From Nectonema munidae (Eukaryota > Nematomorpha > Nectonematoida > Nectonematidae): a DNA stretch of 64,000 nucleotides. The notes beneath the pieces are model-generated. The model did no database searches, was not told where the DNA came from, and saw nothing but the letters and a program-made list of their open reading frames with translations. The position numbers and the translations under genes were made by a program. The stretch covers positions 955,165 to 1,019,164 of the forward strand of contig JAUIRK010000157.1 of assembly GCA_030549495.1 (NCBI GenBank), given 5' to 3'. This document shows positions 1 through 11,699 of this stretch, piece by piece (position 1 is the first letter of the stretch; every line of letters starts with the position of its first letter).

Positions 1-2199
1 AAAAACTATTATCACTGAAATAAAAAATTTTGAAACAAAAAAAACATTTTTTTAGTTGGGCTTAAATGGGTTAGTTATACTTTTATACATAGGCCGAGCT
101 AAACTTACGAATTTAGTTTTGAATAATTTTGTTTCGTTGTTGACGAGATTCGAGGAAATTTGGTTTTAGTTGTTTACAAAACCAAGTTGCGTGAACCGAT
201 GATGTATGCTCTTCACAAGGACGAACGAAATAAGTGGGTTCACATTCGGTGAATAAAAGATGTTATCGATCCCATCTTTGTACTGGTTTCAACGGCCTTT
301 CACACGCTATGGTTTCTTCATTATGGAACTCATGGCGCGCCGTAAGCCCGGTGTTGGCGTGCAGCATGACGTTGGTTGGAATGCTGCTTTATGGCTTCTC
401 TCATGGCGCAAATCTCATTAGCACGATAATAATTCAATAACACGTTAGCAGGATGTTAACAAAAATAATACGATTAGTAATGCTAGTAGTTAACTGTTAT
501 TATAAGTTATCTGTGCGCGTAGAAAAAGGATGCATATTGCATATTGCTTCTTATCAAATTATGTATTCTTCGTTCATCTCTTCTGTAGATATTATTATTT
601 CGGCGTTAAATCATTCTTTTCACTTTTTCAGATAAATTTTATTAGCGCTTGTTTGTGCTGGAAGAACTCACAAAGGATCGTTATAAATAAATTGTTATAC
701 TACTCTTTACAAAAGCCTAAAGATTTGCAGCTCTTTCCGATTCATCATCTTCCTTAATAAATAATTGCATAATCTTGCCTGCTGCCTTTCCTCCCATTCA
801 TTAATCTAAAAGCTGAGATTTATTATTTTTTTGATGAAGCTATGAAGTATTTAAGAAATTCATTTATTCAACTTTATGAACTTTTTCACGTCAAAAGCTT
901 TAAAGCTTCTGAATAAGTTTAATACTAAAAAGTTGGGTAAGTTTCTCAGTTATTCCATAAATGATGATGTAACTTTATAATCTGTAAAACCGTGTACCTA
1001 GGATGGCGGAGTACCCTAGTAGAAGCTCTGCTAATTTTTAGACGGGGTTTGCCAAGCTCTTTTTCACAAGAGGCCCAAGATTCACTCTTTGAAGTAATAT
1101 ACCTTCAAATAAAAGATAACATTGATTACAGCTTTATACTTAATACAAAATGATTCGATTTTACTTGCGAAGCATTAAATCAAAGCGATGACTTTGTTTC
1201 TGCTTGATAATAACAGACCGTATACAACTCCAACCCATCATATATACCATGTACATGGGCATACACAAGAACTTTGACGGGGTGGACAAAGAAAAAATGA
1301 GTTAATATATCTGTTATAAAAACACAAGAAAGAACCAATTAAATTCGCGATTATTGAAAAATTAATATCCTTTATTTAGTATATAATAACGAATTGTTTA
1401 AGTAAAAATACGAATATAAATTGTTATCAAAATATTTTTCAATAAGATAAAGCTACAAATGATAACAAAGTTATACTAATACAAGTTACTATAAATAGAT
1501 GCCCAAAATTGCTTAAAAAAATCATCAATTAACTATAAAATAACATTTTCATTACAATTAAAAAAAATTAGCAAACTTTTTCTAAGTTATAATATTTTTC
1601 ATTGCAATTAAAATTATTTTAGAAAATGATTTCCAAGTCTAGAGAATAATTTCTGTGATCTCAAAAAAAACAAATATTTAAAATGCTTGGGGATGAGGCA
1701 ATTGACGTGTTTGCCACCCATGTAGGACACGTCCATGAGGATTAGAAAAGGATCGCTACCTTTGCAATACTATAGACCACTAATAACTAGTTAGAATTCT
1801 TTAGACCACTAAATCAAAAAATAAGCTCTTTATTATTTTATTAAAAATATACACGGTTAAAATATGAATTTGCTTACTTTTGTTTGAGATATATCGAAGA
1901 TGGTATTTAAAACTTATAATAATTTGGGTAAAGAAAAAATGTTACAAAATTTTAATCTATTAAAAATGTTAACAACCATTGAATTATATCCACATACCAC
2001 TGGTTGCCGACCTAGGATGTAGATAGTGGGAAATGCAAACGTGAAATTTTAAACGGACGCTAAAAGAACCCTATAGTTATTTCTACAGAGCACTTTGGTA
2101 CCCAAGCTGTGGAATATATTTATAGAACATTCCCATAAACTTTTATTATATTTTTTGCTATATGAGCTTCAATCATTACCAAGAAAAAGGCTTAATCTT
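1..2199. other. AT-rich DNA, no gene assigned
   Basis: Mostly low-complexity AT-rich sequence. Two less AT-rich patches stand out. 180-440 has an open frame of 68 codons (ALACSMTLVGMLLYGF-like, hydrophobic) that I do not recognise. 990-1100 contains CCTAGGATGGCGGAGTACCC, possibly a transposon end. TAGACCACTAA repeats at about 1772 and 1802. Confidence 0.6.
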
Positions 2200-2900
2200 T
2201 TGGTTTAATGGATTGTTGTTTTTATTGATTATTTAGTATAAGACTGACTTTGAGAATTCTCTCTAAAACGTGATTTCTTACATTCACAACCGTATTACAA
2301 GTGTTGTTTTTCATACGTTATCGATGATACCTCGACATGAGCTCTTCACAGTCTTAGAGTGGCTCAACAATCCAATCTTGCTTTCAAGGTTCTAGCAGGT
2401 ATGCGGACGATAAGACTTTAGCATTTGGTGTGATGCCTGGTTTCTAGTGTTGTTCTCTACGCTCGCTTGGTAGATGACTTCGGTCTTCTTGGTCCTTATG
2501 GCGAGACCAAAGTTGTGGCATCACTGAATATGTGTCATTCGAAGACTGCATATGCTGCATGCTCGTGGCATTCAACATTTGAAACGATTGGAAACTTCCT
2601 AATCGCCTTTTAAGGGTCAATAAATATATGTATGAAAACAATGCTAAAGAGTGTTGTGGTCAGGACACGATCTTTCTTCACTCCATTGATCACTGGAAAG
2701 CTGTTGATGTATCTTGGTCGTTCTGTACACGAACTGGCGTAGCATTATGATGAAGCGTTCGGTGCATCCGAATCTCGTCATGATTCCACATTAGCTATCT
2801 CTGCTACTTGTGTTAAACGCCTTTGTGAGGTGTATGAAAGACGTATACAGTGCTTATGATGCTATTTCCACTGCTCTTCGAGTCGTCTAACAGCCAAAAC
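2200..2900 (+). mobile_element. Possible decayed LINE fragment (YADD-like)
   Basis: This stretch is less AT-rich than its surroundings. At 2400-2426 the plus strand reads YADDKTLAF, the form of a reverse-transcriptase catalytic block in Jockey/I-type LINEs. Downstream phrases are too broken to align by eye. The boundaries are guesses from base composition. Confidence 0.3.
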
Positions 2901-5317
2901 CATTTCACTCTGTTTCTATCTTCACGAAAGCCTAGCTGTTTCTGTTTAATGATAAATCTAGTTAGAATCTTGACAGTTATAGATAAAAAGAGAAAGGCCT
3001 CTGTTATTAACCATAAATATATACCTGTCAGGTCACGCTTTTAGCGCCAGTGTCACGCTTAAAGACCATAGATCACGCTTACCATCAAAAATCTTACGCA
3101 TTTATAGTAGTTATATAAAAATCTATAACATTGTTTTTACGAATTTATTTCTAGCAACAATTTGTTATATATTTGTTTCTAAGTGTTTCATCGAAAATAT
3201 AAACCATTTTCTATGGATTCTCTATTTTTAATTGAAAAGTAAAAAGCATTCGAATTTTTTTAGAATGAAAAGTTTTAAAAAAGTCAAAATGTTCTCTGGT
3301 GTAACAAAATTAAAAATCATCACTTTGTGTCAGGGTTTCCAAAATTTGTTTCGCTGTGGACCGTCTAAAATAATATTAAAATCTCTTGTACGTGTCCCAC
3401 AACCGCAAAAACTTTAAAAATTAGATATTTTCTTAGTAGAGATCTAGAATGCGATGAAATTAAAATTCGAACAGACACCAAGTCATATATAGAGTCGATT
3501 ATGAATTTATTTTCCTTAGTAAAAATTTAAAACATTTTTTTCATAAAATTTATTTTACTAGCAGATAGGTACATTGAGTTTGTTCAACATAAATAATATT
3601 CATGGTTGTAGATGAGTGAGGCGTTAGATACTCTTAATTAATTCGATAATCAAATTCGGACAATATTATTTTGCTTTCTCTTATAGAAAACGATTTTATT
3701 TTTTATGCGGTTAAATACCATAAGTTGAACTACATAAGAACTACTGTTAGGTGTGCTCTGGCGATCCGATTCATAATGCAGTGAATTGAAAGAAACATTT
3801 CCAAGATTTTTTAGTCTTGAAGAAAATACCAAGCACCAAAATATTTGCACCATATATTCCATCTTTATCAAAAGAATTAAACACTTTGTCACAGACTGCT
3901 TTTCTACTGTTTATTATCATAGTTTCAACAGATAGTACTGCTTGACAAATTGAAGCAGCAATGAAACGAGAAAACCAAGAAGCAGTAATTGAGTTTCTAA
4001 TGCTATTTCATTCAAATTAAAAGAAAATGTACAATGCTTCACATCTTCAATTAGCATACACTGAATATCATAAGCCATCTTACACACGTGGGTAAAAGAG
4101 TTTTGATAGAAAGGAATACCAGTTACAAAAGATTATTAAATTGGGAAATTAGCAACATTAAGCCTCTCAATTATAGATGGTATAATTAGTTGTTCAACTA
4201 TTGATTGAGGATAACTATTATAACAATTAACAAAATTTGCAACAAGACACGCTATTTTGGAGAAAGAGGGGAGAACAACTCTTTTTCTAACTCTGCATCA
4301 TAAAAAAGTCAGACGGACAACTTTTTTAGGTTTGACTGAAAACAATAAAATTTCTAAGTTTATTTAGTAGAATAAGTCCATTTCACGAAAAAAGTCATTC
4401 TTACCAGTGAAAACAATGATGAGTAGAATAGAATGAGATATAAAAAGTGTTCATTTCTTTATATGAAAGTTTAGTACATCACAGTCACAAAAAAACAAAG
4501 TTGCCATGACAACAAAGTCATCTAGGAACTCATGAATACCACTACCATGTCGTGAAATAAATCAACAGATAAAAATGCATCAACTTATAAATTTGTCTTC
4601 CAAAAAACTTCCAAATCCAGCTTCGATCCCTAAATTTTTCTATTAATGGGAAACCATCGTCTGGGTTCTTTGTACTGTTTGTGTTCGTACCTTTAGCTGT
4701 GTACATCAACCAGTATCTGATGTGAAACGTCATATTTCTTACTACCAAGAAAGATACAGAAAAAGTATTTTTCTTGAAAAATCAAACATAACTACTCTTC
4801 TCTCAACATGGTTAATACAAATCCGAGCTTCTTAGGAACATTTCTTGTTGAGAAAAGCCTGCCTATTGCAGTAGCTCAAAAGTATAAACAGTTATTTCGC
4901 AATATCTTTCAGGTTCCACAAATAGTTAAAAACTAACCGTGCGCAAAGGCAAACATTTTGCAATTTTAATGGTGCTTTAGTTGCATCATGCTTTCACCCC
5001 AGTCTCGTCAATGTAAGGAAGTAATCATTATGTTTTAGCGACAGATAGTAGCAATAACAGTGGTTTGAAGAAAAATAATCCTATTATAGTAAACATGCGG
5101 AGGATTAACGTATTTTGAGCATAATTAAAAGGAACAAAACAATTTTTAGATCTTCTATGCAATATGAAGCTTCATTGTCTTTGATTTTAAAGCTGAAATC
5201 AAACATTAAAGACCTTTCAGATAAATATATACAACTCTAACTCACGCTGAATATTGCCTTTGATTTGAAAAACCTCACTCTAAAATATTTCTTTCTACAA
5301 GTTTGAGTATAAGACAT
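2901..5317. other. AT-rich DNA, no gene assigned
   Basis: A short TCACGCTT triplet of direct repeats lies at about 3032-3082. Minus-strand open stretches at 3650-3892 and around 3900-4090 (AYDIQCMLIEDVKHCTFSFN) look like worn transposon coding DNA but are not identifiable. Nothing else seen. Confidence 0.5.
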
Positions 5318-5325
5318 TCAAGTAA

Positions 5326-5480
5326 TGGTAAAGGTACTATCGGGTGTTTTCATTGAGAAGGCACAACTGCGCCGCTTGTATAGAACTATGAGAAAGTAGG
5401 CTTGCTGCGGGATCGAACCCAAGACCTTGAGTTATTGAAACCCAGTACCTAACATACCTTACTTACGCCTCAAAAAGCGC
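5326..5480 (-). repeat. tRNA-derived SINE, copy 1
   Basis: On the minus strand the element starts near GGCGTAAGTAAGG, has a tRNA-type B box (GGTTCGATCCC) and ends in a short ATTACC-type tail. It aligns over about 150 bp, at roughly 80% by eye, with 37934-38086. A candidate 8-bp target duplication TCAAGTAA lies at 5318-5325 and 5481-5488. Confidence 0.75.
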
Positions 5481-5782
5481 TCAAGTAAAGTGAGTTCATT
5501 GTGTTTATTCAACAGGTTAAAGTATTATTATTAGTGTAAATACAAAAATATAAAAATAAATAGATACAAAAACACAACCATATTGATATAAATATAATAA
5601 AAATATATGTTCAAATAGCTGCTTTTAGCCAGTCTAACTCTCATACAAGTATAACAGCTACACATGAAGCAAGAATTTTCGTAGTCAGATATAAGTATTT
5701 TTTAGATAATTTTTCAATTTAGTAGAAGAGCAAGACTACTGGGAACAATGTGCGTTTTCTCATTATAAAACATGGCAAGTTT

Positions 5783-6130
5783 CTTCTTCTTCTTCTTCTT
5801 CATCATCTTATCCCCTAAATGGGGGTCGGTGGCTTGATCCTGTTTCTCCATAGGTTCCTGTCCTTTTAGGGCTTTACCCCGCCCTATAGAGTTTTGAATC
5901 ATTGCAAAGTAAATTGGAGCAGAATTTTTACAAGCCGGATGCCCTTCCTGACGCCAACCAGTGTTTGTATTCAGGACTGGAAACCTTTAGCCTTTGTACA
6001 ACCAAGTACTTAACCCACAAGGCAGTGGTAATTTGGAATCAGAGTTATTTTCTCCTAGAACCACTGCTGTCCAAAGCTAACAAGCTTGATCCACCCGGAG
6101 CTATACGAGGTTAAAGCACCTGTTACTCGC
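5783..6130 (-). mobile_element. SINE or short LINE tail with 16-bp target duplications
   Basis: Perfect direct repeats AAAACATGGCAAGTTT at 5767-5782 and 6131-6146 bound a 348-bp insertion. A (GAA)n/(GAT)n 3' tail at the left end shows minus-strand orientation. The minus strand contains GGAAGGGCATCCGGC, a core seen in many animal SINE 3' domains that borrow RTE-type LINE tails. The clean target duplications imply fairly recent insertion. Confidence 0.85.
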
Positions 6131-6271
6131 AAAACATGGCAAGTTTATGGCATAAAAATAGTTTTAGTTGAATGATCTAAAAAAAAGGAGAGACAAGAAA
6201 CAGAGAAATCTTAGAGAGGTTCTTTTTTTTTTAAAAATAAGAGAAATAACACCATAATCGTGTCTGGTCAT

Positions 6272-6354
6272 CTGCATTGCGCGGGTGTCACCCGCAATCG
6301 GGGTCAATTACCCTCACGTCGGCAAATCTGCCGATTCACCCGCCTCTGCAGTGC
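6272..6354. repeat. GC-rich palindromic patch
   Basis: An isolated GC-rich island: near-palindrome GCGGGTGTCACCCGC at 6281-6295, a second hairpin CGGCAAATCTGCCG, and outer arms of TGCATTGC...GGGTG against CACCCGCC...GCAGTGCA. It sits directly before the hAT-type transposase remnant and may be that transposon's terminus. Confidence 0.4.
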
Positions 6355-6425
6355 ACTATAGTAAACTTGTAATACACTTAACCAGTCCTATACTTTAACA
6401 TGTAGCCTGACACTCTTTTGTGTTA

Positions 6426-6915
6426 CCGCCTGTACAGCTCAATTTGGAATGGATGAAGAGAGGCTTACTCTTTCCATTTGGAACACCGAAGGCTCAAAGT
6501 CAACTAATGGATCAGGTGGCCGATTTTCAAACTTTCAAAGAAACTGATATTCCAAAACACGTTTGGACAGAAACCAAAGTAGACACTAGAAGAGAGGATA
6601 CGCCTCTCGTGTTAAAAATGGATATTATATGGGGATACATAACAACACGCAAAGATTGCAATGGGATAGCTCTTTTCCTCAAGCTTCTAAAAAGTGTTAA
6701 GTTAGTTCTATCATTACCACATTCAAAGTAAGGTTCCGAAAGACTATTTTCCTTAATTGATCAGAGAAAAATTGCCTTCAGTTAAAGGGTACTTTATCTA
6801 GAATGTTAGCCATTGAAATGGCAAGACTCGAAGAAGTTTCGTAGTGTTTTCATTTCCAGCCACAGCCTCAGTTATTGCTAAGTCAAAGATAGCCACACAC
6901 ACCAATACAATTTAA
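6426..6915 (+). pseudogene. hAT-type transposase C-terminus, decayed
   Basis: Phrases in order: HVWTETKVDTRREDTP, MDIIWGYITTRKDCNG, LKLVLSLPHS-type, GSERLFSLI, then KGTLSRMLAIEMARLEE and VIAKSKIATHTNTI. This order (WGY, LPHSN, ERVFS, SSIL..K) is known to me from the dimerisation end of a hAT-like transposase family common in invertebrates. A stop follows LPHSK and later blocks are in shifted frames. The N-terminal part is absent or unrecognisable. Confidence 0.6.
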
Positions 6916-6919
6916 AACA

Positions 6920-9900
6920 TCAGTGAAGTAACCTCAATCTGTGATACTTTAATTGTTTTAGCAATTGATTTTAAATATTTAGTATTCTGTTTACATTTGA
7001 AATATTTCATGTAAACTTGTCTTAACAAGTCTCAGCAAGATTTTAACAATTATAGTTTCATTATGTATCTAACAATTCTATTTGATTCATATTATTGTCC
7101 AAATTAACGTGATTATTAATGATATTCATGGTAATAAAATAGTCAGCTATATTGAATTTTTTATTAATTAGACTTTAAAATAGTCTATTTCATTAAAAAA
7201 AAAAGATTCAGAAAATGCACTCTGAGGGCCCTTAAAATTAAAGTATTTTCTAGGGTGCATGCCCCAGTTCCCTTGATTTCCTACCGCTATACGGTGTTTA
7301 GCATAACTTCCGGTATGCCACAACAACTTATCACCTTGACAGCCCTGACACCCTGGCTTATAAATGTAAGGTAGGAGACATTTAAACTTCTTTTGGATAA
7401 AACAAACTTAAATTTATATATATATCAAGAAGTTTTAACAATAAATGCTCTTACCCTCATCAGACCGTTTAATTTCTACTATACAATCTGCTCACGTGAT
7501 CTCAATCGTAACAAATTGAAAAAAGTGTCATTTTTAAATATTTTATAAATATTTTCAATGTGATATATATATATATATATATATTTCAACAAGGCTGAAT
7601 TCAGTGGTGATATCCATTTTTTTATAACAATCAATCAAACATGTCAAAAAATTGATTTGTATATGACAGCTCATCTCAAAACGGAACTTTTTATTTAAAT
7701 AATTATATAGATTTCACACATATATACCCAATTACAAGTATGATGAATTTAGTGCTGATGCTCATTTTTTATTAAAATCAATTATTTCAAAAAATCGGTT
7801 AAACCTATCAAACATTGTCAAATATATAAACTTCAAAATTAATTCTACTTGCAGTTTCCTCTGCTAATTGTTTTCTTAATTTATTTAATAAACCAACTTT
7901 AAATGTTTAATTCAATCAAAATATTTCATTTGTCAGTAAATTTGGTATCTCGATAGGACCTCCATCGTTTTTGCTACAAATTCGTTATCACCTACTAATC
8001 TCTATATCATTTCTTCTATACATTATAATATTTTATTTTGTTATTCATTCTATGATGATACTTTCTTAGTAGTTCTTTTTTCATTAGAAATTTATTTTCT
8101 GCATTCTATGTTTTAAAAAACTTTAGATTTATTCTGAACAGATTTTACCCGCTTTTAAAGCATTCTGATTAAAGAATCATTTTGATGATCTTAGGCTTTT
8201 TTTATCAGTATCGTGTTTTATTATCAAGAAGAGATATTCAGCCTGAATATCAACCAATCTCAGTTCAAAAGTTTTTTTTCTGACGAAATCATTCGCGATG
8301 TTTATTTTTCATTTACATCAAGGTGCCCACCTTCTTCATGCAAAAGGAAAAAGTTGGACAAATTCAATTAGTGACTAAACCTTCACATATTGGCATCTGT
8401 GACAGTTTTGATAACTCTAACCTATTGAAACCTATTCAAAATTCTTCTTAGTGATTTTTTCTTAGTGAAATTTGCTGATAAGCTGTAGGTTTAAATGAGT
8501 TACCGGATTATTGAAGCATTTTAACACATGTTGAGATCGTTTCCATGCATATGCTTACTGAATAACTAAAAACCGGAGAACGGGTAAACGAGACATGACT
8601 CTATCTTGTTGCATTGAGAAACGAAAAAGTGTTTTGTTCTATAATACATCTCTATTATGCTTTGATAACATTTTCTGAAAAGAAACCATCGTGACCAGGG
8701 AATTCGAAACGTAAATGTTTTTACAAGTTTTCTCCAATGTATCTTTTTATCTTGCAATTTGAAAAGTACTTCATCTAGGAAATTATTTGAATTGTCTTTT
8801 ATATTTTTGTCAATGTCGCCAATTTTAAAAGCATTTGATCAAGATAATCATTAAAATTAACACAAACTTCATTCGATTTTCTTACCAAGATCACTACATA
8901 ATTTGCAAACCCTTCTCCTCCCTTTCTTATAAAAGTCACCAAACATATTTGATAAAATCTTTAGTAATTTCATGACCATCTATACAAAACTAATTAAAAC
9001 AAGGAATACTCCAGTATATCTTTGAAACTTTCTCTTAAACATAACATACAACGCATTCATGACATAAAATTTTCCTTTTCTTAGTAAAATACTAATTGCT
9101 ACGTAACCAAAAGCTCTCTATTTTTAAATAGCACAGTAAGTAAAGAAATTATTTTATTTCTCTAAGATCGAGTAACTGTTTGGATTTTTTCTAGGAAATA
9201 AGGACTTCAAAGCTAGACAGCATTTTCGTCTTTTAGGAGACTAAATTTTTTCATTGATCTTTAAAATTTGTGTGAAAATATCATTTTCTTGGAATTCCTG
9301 CTTTTTTTACAGCGCCGACTAAGAATTCAAAAATGGCTCTTATTAACTTGCACTAGTGCCGAATCTAGGAACCACCGTTCTAACATATGCAGACGGATAA
9401 CGCTCGCAGATAGGAAAGTGTGTTTACATCGCCCTTTGAAAACTCTGAAGCAAGAAATCCGAATTGTGGATTCGATGCCCTACTTAATGTAATGTGTTTC
9501 ATCTGCTTTTTTTGCACTTGCACGCTAAATCGGTAGGATCATAACTTTCCTCGCTGTTTACATGTTGGGAGCGCGAGTTCCCAGCGATTCTGAATTGTCC
9601 GTGATATAAACGAGGAAAACTATTTGAACTATATAGTAGCTGTTTTTCCATAAAGTTTTCTCCTGGATACCTTCAAGTATTCGTTCACATTGCTATTTTG
9701 TATCAAACTTTAGGTTTAAGTTCTATTTAGGTTATCAGAGCGACGGTATTTTTCCCTATTTTTAAAACTCCATTGGAAAAAAAGTCTATAAGACGAAACA
9801 TGTTGATCTAATTTTTTCAAATATTATATATATTTAGATTTGGCTCATTCAAACCCAAAATGAATCCACTAGAAGAATGAACAAATATCTGAATTGTTCA

Positions 9901-10499
9901 TAAATTCCTAAAAATCTACCCATCGAATATAGAAATGTTTTTCGGGAAAAAGTACAGAAAAGTGAAGGAAGATCATATAAATTTAAAAAATAAACAAAAT
10001 TTAAAAAGTATAAATAATTGATAATTGAATATTTGATAGTGCATTAAATTTTTTATTCATGATCTAGATGAGTACACTAGGTTATAAAATATATTTATAC
10101 ATTCTCATGTTAAAATTAGATAAACAGTTCGTAAGAAAACCCCATGCATTTTCTGATTTGACGGAAATTGGATGTATTGATAATTTGAAAAATTGTTGAA
10201 CGCTTTGTTGCTTTTGATGTTAAAGAAAAGAACAAAACTTTTAGGATCAAAATAATCAAAACAGAATTGATTCAGCCATGGGCTCAAACGTTGAATTTTC
10301 TATAGAGAGAAAAATAACACAAGTAATTGCGCTGCACAAGTAAATCACCTTAAGCACTAATTATGATTTTGATAGATTGTTTGACATAACAAAACTTGAT
10401 GGCATTTGGCTTTCGGGATAAGATAAAAATTTGTATCACCTTCACATTTTTTATAATGGGTTAACTAGTTAAGCTGATACAAAATTATGCTAAATTCAT
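6920..10499. other. AT-rich DNA, no gene assigned
   Basis: 7210-7370 is less AT-rich (GCATGCCCCAGTTCCC) and may be a transposon remnant. 9310-9490 follows an acceptor-like TTTTTTTACAG and stays open for about 60 codons, but has no recognisable product or donor. Otherwise nothing. Confidence 0.5.
7562..7585. repeat. (AT)n microsatellite
   Basis: Uninterrupted AT dinucleotides. Confidence 0.95.
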
Positions 10500-11690
10500 C
10501 CATCAAAAAAGAACTTAGAATGCAGCTGAAACTCACATCAAACAACGTAGAAAAAAATTGCATTATCAGAAACAAGATCTAAATCTGAAGATATTTAGGA
10601 ATCTGAATGGCTGTCTTATGAAGAATCACAGACAACTAATCGAAGTAAAAGACAGAGGACTTATAGTGCAGTTGGTTTAGTAAAAAAATGCTTGAGTTTT
10701 CAGGAAAACAAACAGTTTTCAAAAAACTTGCTCAATATGGAATTGACTTGCCAACTCCATCTCAATCTGTTATCTACAGAGCAGCAGACAAAATTCATGC
10801 TAAATTAAAAAAAAAACTCACGGCGCTTGCAATTTGTCGGAAAAATGCTTTAAAATGTAGAGCATCAAGTGGTTTTACTGAAGAATGAGAAAGAAGAGAT
10901 AAGACTTGATATTCTGAAATTAAAAGATGGAAAAGCTGCTACAATTTCAAATAGATTATTAATTTTATTAGATGATTATAATTTGTGAGATAGCTTCAAG
11001 ATGATTATAACAGACACAAAAAGGGTCAATACTGGCAAAATGAACGGTGTTGTTTCTCACTTGCATAATGATTTTTTTGAAAGAATTCATTCAACCCCCA
11101 GTACTATGAATACCAACAATATATATTAGATCGTGTTCTACAACTATAGTTATGGACAGTGAACTTCATCATTCAAAAACCACTTCTCCTGATTTTGAAT
11201 ATCACTTTATGAAAGATTTAATAAATAACTACAGTGAACTAAAAGATACATATTTTTCAAATTGTTTACATCATTTGAAAATTTTTTTTGAGAAAACAGG
11301 ATGGAGCATGGCATGGAAACGAACGTTTTTAAACACCTTCAAGAGAATAAAACTTTCCCAGTGTTTGCATTGCTAATAAAGTTACCAAATCGAAGCAATT
11401 CTAGATGGAATTCTCGGCCATAATACTTTTCTTGCTTCTATATTAAAACCTCACCAACGAGAAGAGAAAGTGTTTGTGAATTTATTTCCAATGTGTTCAG
11501 CAAGTTGTTCGTTTGAAAATTTCCTTGAAAAATTTCCTAAGGCACTAAAAAGTATTAAAAATTTTTGGTCTTTAGAAAAAGCGCTCATTGACATTCCGAT
11601 TTTAAACCAGTGTGTTGAACGTTGAGTAAAGATGACAAGAGTTGTCTCCAGGTTGTAAAACACCAGAAAACATGAAAAAACGCTTTTTAT
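10500..11690 (+). pseudogene. Decayed transposase of an unclassified family
   Basis: Several blocks lie in order on the plus strand in shifting frames: a basic N-terminal part (ESEWLSYEESQTTNRSKRQR), YGIDLPTPSQSVIYRAADKI, then TDTKRVNTGKMNGVV, MDSELHHSKTTSPDFEYHFM followed by KDLINNYSEL, GWSMAWKR, and ALKSIKNFWSLEK...NQCVER. From memory, D(T)..VNTG..NGVV, the E/S..TTSP.. block and NQC.ER belong to an abundant but poorly named transposase-like family in invertebrate genomes. I cannot name a superfamily. At least five breaks are visible. No terminal repeats were located. Confidence 0.45.
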
Positions 11691-11699
11691 TGTGAAATA

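Noticed and set aside
5326-5480. A true tRNA gene (B box present)
   Set aside because: No cloverleaf can be drawn, the sequence continues into a SINE body and tail, and a second diverged copy exists.
5902-6114. A 70-aa protein frame
   Set aside because: It lies wholly inside the SINE bounded by target duplications.
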